The notes below the pieces were generated by a model. That model worked only from the letters and a program-made list of their open reading frames with translations, was not told the DNA's origin and did not search any database. From NCBI GenBank assembly GCA_905235815.1, contig CAJOMT010000119.1:1-6367 (forward strand): a stretch of DNA of 6,367 nucleotides, in the 5' to 3' direction. A program made the translations under genes and the position numbers. Each line of letters opens with the position of its first letter. Within the stretch, counting starts at the first letter, position 1. Shown here piece by piece: positions 1-5,450 of this stretch. Source of the stretch: an uncultured Clostridia bacterium (lineage in GTDB: Bacteria > Bacillota > Clostridia > Christensenellales > Borkfalkiaceae).

Positions 1-2337
1 CCACATATTTATCGGGGCTATTCCCGTCATATCGATATCGTCCGTAAGGATAACGTACTTAAATCCGCCCGTTGTGTTTACCGCAAGATTTGCATATACG
101 TTCTGCAACGCTCTGAGTTCATCAGCCGTGCCTATCGCATAGTCAACTACGTAAGCGCTTGCGGATACCACAGCGTAATCGGAGTCTTTCTTTGCAGTTA
201 TCGCGACGTCTAAGTGCCCGTGCGAAGCGATGGCGCTTGCGGAAACCTCTATAATTCCCTCATTATAACTGTATTCAACGGCTACGCCGCCTACGTTTAC
301 CGACTTGATTTCGGTAAGTTCATTTTCGGAAAGATCCAAAGTCAACTTGTCATTTCTGTTCTTTGCTACGATCTGTTCTTCCGAAATAAGAATTTTTTCG
401 GACTCAACTACCGTATATTCTTTACTTTCAGCAACGATAATTAAACCCGTCGCATCGTCTATAAGCGTTGCCGCTACTTTAAAGGTAGTACCTGCGGCAA
501 CGTCAGCACCGATCGAAACGCTGTTGCCGACAACGGTAAAGCCCGACGGATCGTCGCAGATAACGGATAACGTCGCTTTATTATCGCTTGCGATAACGGT
601 TATCGAATCGCCGTTTATAACCTCGGCGTCTTCGGTCTGGGAAGTAATTTCCAAAGAAGTTTTAGCATACTGAAGGGCGCTCTTGAATATAAGCATTCCG
701 TCGTGCATTTCCCAGTATTCGCCGTTAAATCCGTTAGGAATTTCGGTTACGGCGTCCTTGAACGCTTGCGAAGAAGTGAATAAACCGTCACTGTTTTCGC
801 CGAACATATAGCCGTTAGAAGTAGAAGTTATTGCGTAAGTGCTTGTAACGGTACAAGTCGCCGCACCTGCTGCCTGACAGTAAATTGCAGGATACTTACC
901 TTTGCCCGCACCTACCGTCAATTTTATAACGCTGTTCTTGACAGACGTAATATTCGTTGCCGTGCCGATAAGTCCGCCGAACAATCCGCCGGTATACGTA
1001 GTTAAACTACCGCTTACGAACACGTTGCTTATCTCTGCGTAACTGAAACTGTTGGTCAAAAGTCCGCCGCCGTTAGCGGTATCTCTCAAAACGTTGGTAA
1101 ACGCAACGTTCTTAACTGCGGATTTATTGCCGCCAAAGCCGTTTATTCCATAGAAAAGACCGTTCATATTAGAAACTCTGATATTATTGATCGTATGTCC
1201 CTGTCCGTCGAACGTGCCTTGGAAATAAGCAGCAATGATACCGTCGCTTAAATTATAATTTGCGTGAATGTCATTTCCGCCGTAATCGATATCTGCGGTG
1301 AGTATTGCGTAAAGATATTTAGTATATATCGCATTTGTGCCTTCTACTCCGCCGCCGCCTGCGCTGATCGCCTTATGGAAATCGTTGAATTCTTCCGCAG
1401 TGCCTATCGCAAAGTTGATATAATTCAAAATTCCGGATACGACTATGTCGCCCGTCTCGGTAGTACCCTCAATTTTTATATCGAGTTCTCCGCCCGGTAT
1501 TTCGGCAAACGCCTCTTTTTCAATGGCAATTGCTCCGTTTTCATAAGCAAAGTCTACCGAATAATAATCGTCGATCAAAACTTTGTCTAACGAAATTACC
1601 TCATAATCTTCTATATATGACGCAACTAAGAAAGAAAGTTTTTCTTCACGGTTCTCAATAAATTGAAGTTTACTGTCTATTGTAACTCTGTCGTGCGTTA
1701 CGGGATCGGTAACCTTTACGGGTAAAACCAATTCGGTAGCGGCTATGCCCTTAAACGAACCGTTTATCTTCAAATTAGTTTCGCCTGCTTTGAGTGCGTT
1801 AACCAAACCGTCATCCGAAACAGAAACTATTTCTGCGTTTTCGGACTCGTACGTAAATACGCCGCCCGTAATCTCTTTCGTCCCCAAGAAACCGCTCAAT
1901 TCAAGTTGCATTGAGTTGCCCGTTTCCAAATTGAGTTGGACATAAGAAGATATAATCTCGATATCTTCTTCGGGTGCCGTTACGGTAAGTCTGCATTTCG
2001 CCTCAATCCCCTCTACCGTGACCTTGATCTCTGCCGTTCCTACGCTTACGGGTGTTACTACGCCCGCCGCCGAAACCTTAGCTACCGCTTCGTCAGACGA
2101 CTCCCATATCTTCGTCGCACTCGAGCCGCTTACGGTAGCGACTAACGTGAGTGAATCGAAAAGACCGAGCGTTGCCTCGTTTTTGTCGAGTCCAACGATT
2201 ACGTCGGGATTTTCAATTTGACTTCCGCCGCTTTCAGAGTTGCCGCTGTTATTGGTGCTACCGGGATTTGCACAAGCAACGCCCACCATTACGGTCGTCA
2301 GTAGCATCAAAATCAGCATTGTGATTTTTTTACTCAT
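1..2337 (-). CDS. Large multidomain surface lipoprotein with Big_2-type Ig-like domains (C-terminus outside window)
   Basis: The frame is open for 779 codons from the ATG at 2337 to the window edge, so the C-terminus is not seen. The start is supported by AAGGAGAC 7 nt upstream. Residues 1-21 form a Lys-Lys, hydrophobic signal peptide ending in a lipobox (VGVA before C22), so the protein is probably lipid-anchored outside the membrane. A Ser/Gly/Asn linker follows (about 23-42). Residues about 46-121 (WESSDEAVAKVSAAGVVTPV) and about 127-213 (ESENAEIVSVSDDGLVNALK) look like two Big_2 bacterial Ig-like domains. Residues about 340-520 are rich in Gly, Asn and Ser, with GTFDGQGHTINN (374-385) and GGLFGGLIGTA (450-460), as in GLUG-type or right-handed beta-helix adhesins. 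Residues about 560-645 look like another Ig-like domain. A module at 250-354 recurs at 677-772. A role in adhesion or glycan binding is inferred. No catalytic motif is visible and the ligand is unknown. Confidence 0.88.
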   Translation of the reverse strand, partial: MSKKITMLILMLLTTVMVGVACANPGSTNNSGNSESGGSQIENPDVIVGLDKNEATLGLFDSLTLVATVSGSSATKIWESSDEAVAKVSAAGVVTPVSVGTAEIKVTVEGIEAKCRLTVTAPEEDIEIISSYVQLNLETGNSMQLELSGFLGTKEITGGVFTYESENAEIVSVSDDGLVNALKAGETNLKINGSFKGIAATELVLPVKVTDPVTHDRVTIDSKLQFIENREEKLSFLVASYIEDYEVISLDKVLIDDYYSVDFAYENGAIAIEKEAFAEIPGGELDIKIEGTTETGDIVVSGILNYINFAIGTAEEFNDFHKAISAGGGGVEGTNAIYTKYLYAILTADIDYGGNDIHANYNLSDGIIAAYFQGTFDGQGHTINNIRVSNMNGLFYGINGFGGNKSAVKNVAFTNVLRDTANGGGLLTNSFSYAEISNVFVSGSLTTYTGGLFGGLIGTATNITSVKNSVIKLTVGAGKGKYPAIYCQAAGAATCTVTSTYAITSTSNGYMFGENSDGLFTSSQAFKDAVTEIPNGFNGEYWEMHDGMLIFKSALQYAKTSLEITSQTEDAEVINGDSITVIASDNKATLSVICDDPSGFTVVGNSVSIGADVAAGTTFKVAATLIDDATGLIIVAESKEYTVVESEKILISEEQIVAKNRNDKLTLDLSENELTEIKSVNVGGVAVEYSYNEGIIEVSASAIASHGHLDVAITAKKDSDYAVVSASAYVVDYAIGTADELRALQNVYANLAVNTTGGFKYVILTDDIDMTGIAPINMW
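22..309 (-). repeat. Module copy 2 of the internal protein duplication
   Basis: Residues 677-772 repeat the module seen at residues 250-354, ending in YVILTDDIDMTG close to the window edge. By analogy with copy 1, another beta-helix-like stretch with an FDGQGH-type motif should follow to the left of base 1. The two copies have clearly diverged at the protein level, so the duplication is not recent. Confidence 0.68.
1276..1590 (-). repeat. Module copy 1 of an internal protein duplication in the surface lipoprotein
   Basis: Residues 250-354 of the lipoprotein align with residues 677-772. Shared landmarks in order are: VDFAYENGAIAI (copy 2 VEYSYNEGIIEV), GGELDIKI (copy 2 HGHLDVAI), INFAIGTAEEF (copy 2 VDYAIGTADEL), and YAILTADIDYGG (copy 2 YVILTDDIDMTG). 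Order and spacing are kept, so this is a repeated unit and not a single chance motif. In copy 1 the unit leads directly into the FDGQGHTI beta-helix-like stretch. Confidence 0.7.
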
Positions 2338-2344
2338 CAATTTT

Positions 2345-2352
2345 GTCTCCTT
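2345..2352 (-). promoter_or_regulatory. Ribosome binding site of the surface lipoprotein
   Basis: AAGGAGAC on the minus strand lies 7 nt before the ATG at 2337. It selects this ATG over the in-frame ATG six codons later. Confidence 0.8.
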
Positions 2353-2366
2353 AAAATTTTTTTATT

Positions 2367-2395
2367 TGTATACTTTCGTATTCAAATCAGTTCAA
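2367..2395 (-). promoter_or_regulatory. Candidate promoter of the surface lipoprotein
   Basis: On the minus strand TTGAAC (2390-2395) is followed after 17 bp by TATACA (2367-2372). Each box matches the sigma-A consensus at 4 of 6 positions, so this is plausible but weak. The spacer and the edge of the -10 box hold a short inverted repeat, ATAC-GAAA-GTAT (2370-2381). No clear terminator separates this gene from the upstream isomerase gene, so read-through from that gene is also possible. Confidence 0.4.
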
Positions 2396-2423
2396 TAACC
2401 GCTACAATCGAAATAATCGTGTC

Positions 2424-2437
2424 GAATAAATTTATTC
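2424..2437. repeat. Perfect 14-bp AT-rich palindrome between isomerase and lipoprotein genes
   Basis: GAATAAATTTATTC is its own reverse complement. It lies 15 nt past the isomerase stop codon and upstream of the lipoprotein promoter candidate. It has no GC-rich stem and no T-run, so it is not a convincing intrinsic terminator. It might be a protein-binding site, or chance in AT-rich DNA. Confidence 0.4.
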
Positions 2438-2451
2438 TCCTCTTTTATCTC

Positions 2452-3330
2452 TTAGCAGTTAAAAATTAAATTTCCCATCTCGCCTATATATTTCATTTGT
2501 GGAATAAAGAACTTACCCGGCCTCGGCGTTACTTCGAAACTCGCAACGCCGTCAAAGCCCACTTCTTTTAAGGCGGAAGCAACTTTACTCCAATTCACGT
2601 CGCCCTGCCCCGGCATAAGATGCCAGTCCATTCCGTAAAAATCTTTGCCCCAACTGTCGTTTAAGTGCAATATCTTTATGCGCTTGCCGAGTTTACGAAT
2701 ATAATTTTCCTCGTCTGCCCCGAAATGATTTAAGTGTCCGCTATCGTAACAACAACCGAAATTTTCGTCGCCGAGTTCATCAATATAATAATTAGCCTCG
2801 TCCGCATCGCCGCACGTAGCCAGAACGTGGCGCTGTAACAAAACGTCGTAAGCAAACAAGTTCTCTATACAGATTTTTACGCCCGTCTCTTTGAGTAACG
2901 GCATAAACCTTGAAAAGAAACGCAAGTTTACTTCTTTATTATGGTCTATAACTTTCGAATAATCGTAAGTTCTCGCATTGAGGAAAAAGTCCATACCCTG
3001 CGGCACGTAAGGATGTACCGCTATATACTTGACGCCAAGTCTCGCTGTGCGCTCTATCGCCGCCTTAACTTGCCCGTATAATTCGTCCGATAAAAAATCG
3101 CTTTCCGGTCGGTTTATCAAAAAAGGAGCGTGCGTCTGACTTATCTCTATCCCGTAATCTGCCACGTCCTTTTTTAATTGCTCGCAATATTCCTTCTCTT
3201 CGCTCGGGCTTAATTTGCCGAGATCTCTGCCGGTATAATCTATAGCGTCAAATCCGCAATTTTTTAGCGTTGAAAGCCACTCTTTTCTGGTCGCAAAATG
3301 ATTCTCGCCAAGCGTTATACCTATTTTCAT
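2452..3330 (-). CDS. Sugar phosphate isomerase/epimerase, xylose isomerase-like TIM barrel
   Basis: The 292-residue product has the layout of the AP-endonuclease-2/xylose-isomerase-like TIM-barrel family, which uses divalent metal to isomerise or epimerise sugars or inositol derivatives in the cytosol. It opens with MKIGITLGENHF as strand beta-1. Candidate ligands, numbered from this start, are H67 (QTHAPF), H106 (VHPY), E156 (CIENLF), D196 and H199 (DSGHLN), H222 and D225 (LHLND), H237 (DWHLMPGQGD) and E266 (SFEVTPRPG). The whole metal set appears present, so the enzyme should be active. The ATG at 3330 is preferred because GAGGG lies 8 nt upstream. An ATG five codons earlier (3345) has no such site and would itself overlap that GAGGG. 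The gene is transcribed divergently from a DeoR-type regulator, a common arrangement for sugar catabolism genes. The substrate cannot be assigned. Confidence 0.88.
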   Translation of the reverse strand: MKIGITLGENHFATRKEWLSTLKNCGFDAIDYTGRDLGKLSPSEEKEYCEQLKKDVADYGIEISQTHAPFLINRPESDFLSDELYGQVKAAIERTARLGVKYIAVHPYVPQGMDFFLNARTYDYSKVIDHNKEVNLRFFSRFMPLLKETGVKICIENLFAYDVLLQRHVLATCGDADEANYYIDELGDENFGCCYDSGHLNHFGADEENYIRKLGKRIKILHLNDSWGKDFYGMDWHLMPGQGDVNWSKVASALKEVGFDGVASFEVTPRPGKFFIPQMKYIGEMGNLIFNC

Positions 3331-3338
3331 TTTCTTAT

Positions 3339-3343
3339 CCCTC
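3339..3343 (-). promoter_or_regulatory. Ribosome binding site that decides the isomerase start
   Basis: GAGGG on the minus strand lies 8 nt before the ATG at 3330. It overlaps the alternative upstream ATG at 3345, which favours the shorter 292-residue product. Confidence 0.7.
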
Positions 3344-3402
3344 ATTTAAAGTTGTCTTAACCTTTTATATAATATATTATGTACAAACATAAACATACAA
3401 TG

Positions 3403-3431
3403 ATTATACTTCAATGAGCGTTTTCTGTCAA
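3403..3431 (-). promoter_or_regulatory. Consensus sigma-A promoter of the isomerase gene
   Basis: On the minus strand TTGACA (3426-3431) and TATAAT (3403-3408) are separated by 17 bp, a perfect match to the sigma-A consensus. Transcription would begin near 3396, leaving an untranslated leader of about 65 nt. A TACAAT/ATTGTA element (3396-3401), the same half-site as in the operator of the neighbouring regulator, sits at the expected start point. Confidence 0.8.
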
Positions 3432-3541
3432 TATGCGGCGCAAAAAACGAAAAGTAATCAAAAACAATCATTATAAGCGCCTATATCAGTCAATGTTTGA
3501 TTGAAATTTATCACATTTTTTTAATTTGTCCGAGAAAAATC
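3432..3541. other. AT-rich divergent intergenic region between the two promoters
   Basis: No open frame with a ribosome binding site is visible here. The stretch is AT-rich and contains TCAAT-5-ATTGA (3490-3504), a small inverted repeat. It also contains distant 5-bp arms GGCGC (3437-3441) and GCGCC (3477-3481). Several CAAT elements are scattered through it, which may be accessory regulator contacts or background. Confidence 0.4.
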
Positions 3542-3570
3542 TTGACATATATTGTAAATACGACTACAAT
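3542..3570 (+). promoter_or_regulatory. Sigma-A promoter of the DeoR-family regulator gene
   Basis: TTGACA (3542-3547) and TACAAT (3565-3570) are separated by 17 bp, giving a perfect -35 and a 5 of 6 -10. The start point would be near 3577, giving a very short leader of about 15 nt before the ATG at 3592. Confidence 0.8.
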
Positions 3571-3574
3571 ATAT
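3547..3574. promoter_or_regulatory. Probable operator: perfect 10-bp inverted repeat over the regulator promoter
   Basis: ATATATTGTA (3547-3556) and TACAATATAT (3565-3574) are exact reverse complements separated by 8 bp. The left arm starts at the last base of the -35 box and the right arm contains the -10 box, so a bound dimer would block RNA polymerase. This is the usual placement of an autorepression operator. That the DeoR-type protein is the binder is inferred from position. Confidence 0.65.
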
Positions 3575-3581
3575 AGTGTAT

Positions 3582-3586
3582 GGAGG
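3582..3586 (+). promoter_or_regulatory. Ribosome binding site of the DeoR-family gene
   Basis: GGAGG lies 5 nt before the ATG at 3592. It shows that translation was meant to start at the N-terminal half of the DNA-binding domain, ahead of the frame break. Confidence 0.7.
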
Positions 3587-3591
3587 CTTAA

Positions 3592-4342
3592 ATGATTAAG
3601 AACGAACGTCAACAACAAATATTGGATTTTTTAAATCAAACGACGTATGCAAGCGTAGACCAACTTGCGGAAGCCGACGATAAGGAGAGACCTCAGTTAC
3701 CTTGCCGAACAAGGTTACGTCATTCGCAATCACGGCGGCGTAATGCTGCCGCAAACGCCGTCAGCCTTTATTCCGACAGATTTCAGAAGAAGTTTTAACT
3801 CTAAACATAAAAAGGCATTATGCAAAGCGGCGTCAAAACTTTTAAAAGAACATATGCTCATCTTTTTAAACGAATCGACCACTACCCAATTTCTGATAGA
3901 ATATATGAAAGATATTAAGGGCATTACGGTTATTACGAACAGCCTTTTAACCGCTAATCTACTCAACCAATACAACGTAAATTTCTACTGCACGGGCGGA
4001 AGAATAACCCACTCCAACTGCTTTACCGGTAACCTGACAGAAAGGTTTATACGCTTATTCAATGCTGATTTATGTTTCTTTTCATCACACGCAATTTCAA
4101 GCGACGGCGTGATATCGGATAACAGCGAACCCGAGTATTATGCGGTCACCGCTATGCTGGAACAATCCAAAAAATGCGTGTATCTGTGCGACGAAAGCAA
4201 AGTCAACAAGAAAGCGACCTATATAGTCACAGACGCACGTAAATTATACAAAATATATACCACCGCTTCGCCGGAATGTTTCAATGGTATTCCCGACGAA
4301 AAGATGGTATACGTAAACGTCGACAAGAAAAACGACAACTGA
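3592..4342 (+). pseudogene. DeoR-family sugar-responsive regulator, frameshifted in its helix-turn-helix
   Basis: DeoR-family proteins bind DNA with an N-terminal winged helix and sense sugar phosphates with a C-terminal phosphosugar-isomerase-like domain. The gene begins correctly at 3592 (MIKNERQQQILDFL, then ASVDQLAE). The conserved continuation KPTIRRDLSYLAEQGYVIRNHGGV appears from about 3671 in the next frame and stays open to the stop at 4340-4342. The family pattern LA-x-x-L-x-V-S-x-PTIRRDL is missing the residues between LA and KPTIRRDL, equal to a 17-nt deletion. Restoring 17 nt to the 751-nt span gives 768 nt, exactly 256 codons including stop, a normal family length. The sensor part is intact, with FLNESTTTQF, DLCFFSSHAISSDGV and VYLCDESKVNKKA. 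As it stands, the first frame stops at 3798 after 68 residues. A sequencing or assembly error is the main alternative to a genuine mutation. Confidence 0.85.
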
Positions 4343-4367
4343 ATTTTAAAATTTTAAGCACAAAAAA

Positions 4368-4393
4368 CGACCGAATTTTATCGGTCGCTTTTT
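4368..4393 (+). terminator. Intrinsic terminator after the DeoR-family gene
   Basis: CGACCGA (4368-4374) and TCGGTCG (4381-4387) form a perfect 7-bp stem with a 6-nt loop. A C and five T follow the stem. Six A precede it, so it could also work weakly on the other strand. It lies 26 nt past the stop codon and insulates the downstream operon. Confidence 0.85.
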
Positions 4394-4464
4394 GCTTGTC
4401 TATAATCTACTACCCGAATATCTTTATGGTAATTTGAATATTTTTACAAAATGACTCCTATATC

Positions 4465-4493
4465 TTGACAAAAATACGAAATCGTATTATAAT
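4465..4493 (+). promoter_or_regulatory. Consensus sigma-A promoter of the MarR operon
   Basis: TTGACA (4465-4470) and TATAAT (4488-4493) are separated by 17 bp, a perfect consensus promoter. Without repression it should be strong, which fits with the two operator-like palindromes laid over it. Confidence 0.9.
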
Positions 4494-4510
4494 AAGTACG
4501 AAATCGTATT
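4473..4510. promoter_or_regulatory. Twin MarR-type operators, TACGAAATCGTA repeated
   Basis: Box 1 is AATACGA-AA-TCGTATT (4473-4488), with 7-bp arms filling the promoter spacer and touching the -10 box. Box 2 is TACGA-AA-TCGTA (4497-4508), placed over the expected transcription start. The 14-nt string TACGAAATCGTATT is repeated exactly at 4475-4488 and 4497-4510. The centres are 22 bp apart, about two helical turns, so two dimers could bind on the same face. Binding by the downstream MarR protein is inferred from position. Confidence 0.8.
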
Positions 4511-4513
4511 TTT

Positions 4514-4517
4514 GAGG
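4514..4517 (+). promoter_or_regulatory. Ribosome binding site of the MarR gene
   Basis: GAGG lies 6 nt before the ATG at 4524, just past the second operator box. Confidence 0.6.
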
Positions 4518-4523
4518 TAGAAA

Positions 4524-4958
4524 ATGGATAGCAGAAAATTTTTCTATGAACTCGGTAAACTGATATATCAGATAGACGTAGAATATGAAACTTACGGAAA
4601 GTCTGAAAGCATCAACGCACCGAATCTCTTGTGGATATTGTATGCGCTTAACGACGGACAGCCGCATACGCAAAGACAAATTTGCGACGATTGGCAAATT
4701 CCTCGCAGTACGGCAAATACCATCGTCAAAGATCTTCAAAAGGAAGGGCTGGTCGAACTCTCCCACTTAAACGGAACAAGGCGCGAAATGACAATAAAAT
4801 TGACCGAAAAAGGACTGTCTTACGCAGATAGCGTTTTGCAAAAATTATACCTACGGGAACAGGTCGTATACGATAAAATGAAAAATCCGGAAAAATTCTT
4901 GAAAGACTTAAAAAGTTTTACTGAAATTTTATCATTGCTGAACAAAGAGGAAAACTGA
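4524..4958 (+). CDS. MarR-family transcriptional repressor
   Basis: The 144-residue protein has the length and layout of MarR-family dimeric winged-helix repressors, which release DNA when they bind a small aromatic ligand or are oxidised. N-terminal dimerisation helices (about 1-30) lead into the winged helix. Helices around 33-58 are followed by the recognition helix PRSTANTIVKDLQKEG (60-75) and the wing with GTRREMTIKLTEKG (84-97). A C-terminal dimerisation helix ends the protein. One cysteine is visible (C54), so no two-cysteine redox switch is evident. The gene is first in an operon whose promoter carries two palindromes, which strongly suggests autorepression and control of the three following genes. 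The inducer is unknown. The next gene begins 1 nt after its stop. Confidence 0.93.
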   Translation: MDSRKFFYELGKLIYQIDVEYETYGKSESINAPNLLWILYALNDGQPHTQRQICDDWQIPRSTANTIVKDLQKEGLVELSHLNGTRREMTIKLTEKGLSYADSVLQKLYLREQVVYDKMKNPEKFLKDLKSFTEILSLLNKEEN

Positions 4959-4959
4959 C

Positions 4960-5436
4960 ATGAAAAAATTTCTTGTTTTTGTAATCTTGACGTTTACGGC
5001 GTTTGCGTTTACAGCATGTTCTACTATAAATCAATCGGGCAAAGAAGGACAACAAATAGCAAAGGACGAGGAGGTGGAAAATATTATGAAAATAAATATA
5101 TCGGTATACGGTTATACCCTGACAGCAACGCTGGAAGATAATGCTGCGGCAAAAGCTTTTGCGGAGATGATACCCACAGACGGGTTGACGCTATCTCTTT
5201 CAGAATACGGAGGGTTTGAAAAAGTCGGCTCGCTCGGAAAATCTTTACCGAGAGAGGACGTAAGAATAACGACCAAGCCGGGCGATTTGATATTGTACAG
5301 CGGAAGTGAGTTTTCGTTGATGTATGGAAGCAATGCGTGGACGTACACGAAACTCGGCGCAATCGACGATATCGAAACGATCAACTTGAAAACAATTTTA
5401 GGTGGCGGAAACGTTACAATTAAAATAACAAAATAA
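4960..5436 (+). CDS. Lipoprotein with a cyclophilin-like domain
   Basis: The product has 158 residues. Residues 1-19 are a signal peptide ending in a lipobox (AFTA before C20), so the mature protein should be lipid-anchored on the outer face of the membrane. A polar linker (21-42) precedes a domain from about 43 to the end that matches the cyclophilin-like fold family. Family landmarks are TATLEDNAAAKAFAEMIP, the LPRED region, PGDLILYSG, a WTYTKLGAIDD stretch and GGGNVTIKI. Such small beta-barrel domains are often encoded next to oxidoreductases, and no enzymatic activity is assigned. The start ATG lies 1 nt after the MarR stop. AAAGAGG inside the end of the MarR gene serves as its ribosome binding site, which suggests coupled translation. 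An internal AGGAGGTGG and ATG at 5086 could start a 116-residue form lacking the signal peptide. Confidence 0.88.
   Translation: MKKFLVFVILTFTAFAFTACSTINQSGKEGQQIAKDEEVENIMKINISVYGYTLTATLEDNAAAKAFAEMIPTDGLTLSLSEYGGFEKVGSLGKSLPREDVRITTKPGDLILYSGSEFSLMYGSNAWTYTKLGAIDDIETINLKTILGGGNVTIKITK
5069..5088 (+). promoter_or_regulatory. Internal Shine-Dalgarno and in-frame ATG within the cyclophilin-like gene
   Basis: AGGAGGTGG (5069-5077) is a near-perfect anti-16S match. It lies upstream of ATG 5086-5088, which is codon 43 in frame. The gap is 8 nt from the end of the match and 11 nt from AGGAGG. M43 falls at the junction between linker and cyclophilin-like domain (MKINISVYGY). Internal initiation would give a cytosolic domain-only protein. 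Whether it is used is not known. Confidence 0.5.
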
Positions 5437-5438
5437 AT

Positions 5439-5444
5439 AAGGAG
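5439..5444 (+). promoter_or_regulatory. Ribosome binding site of the flavoprotein gene
   Basis: AAGGAG lies 6 nt before the ATG at 5451. It begins 3 nt after the stop codon of the cyclophilin-like gene. Confidence 0.8.
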
Positions 5445-5450
5445 AAAATT

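Noticed and set aside
214..2221. Several plus-strand open frames of 60-120 codons
   Set aside because: They lie opposite the continuous 779-codon minus-strand lipoprotein frame, lack ribosome binding sites and resemble no family. They are shadows of the real gene.
2424..2437. GAATAAATTTATTC as an intrinsic terminator for the isomerase gene
   Set aside because: The stem is entirely AT apart from its ends, leaves no loop, and is not followed by a T-run on the minus strand.
3437..3481. GGCGC and GCGCC arms as a hairpin or terminator
   Set aside because: Arms of only 5 bp are separated by 35 nt with no T-run, which is likely chance.
3490..3504. TCAAT-5-ATTGA inverted repeat as a second regulator operator
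   Set aside because: The arms are short, AT-rich and differ from the strong operator at the promoter. There is not enough to call a site.
3655..3690. Programmed ribosomal frameshift in the DeoR gene
   Set aside because: No slippery heptamer is visible, and a shift would not restore the roughly six conserved residues that are absent.
3665..4342. TTG-started 225-residue DeoR protein as a functional gene
   Set aside because: No ribosome binding site precedes the TTG, and the protein would lack the first helices of its DNA-binding domain. The part upstream is recognisable family sequence in another frame, so a frameshifted gene explains it better.
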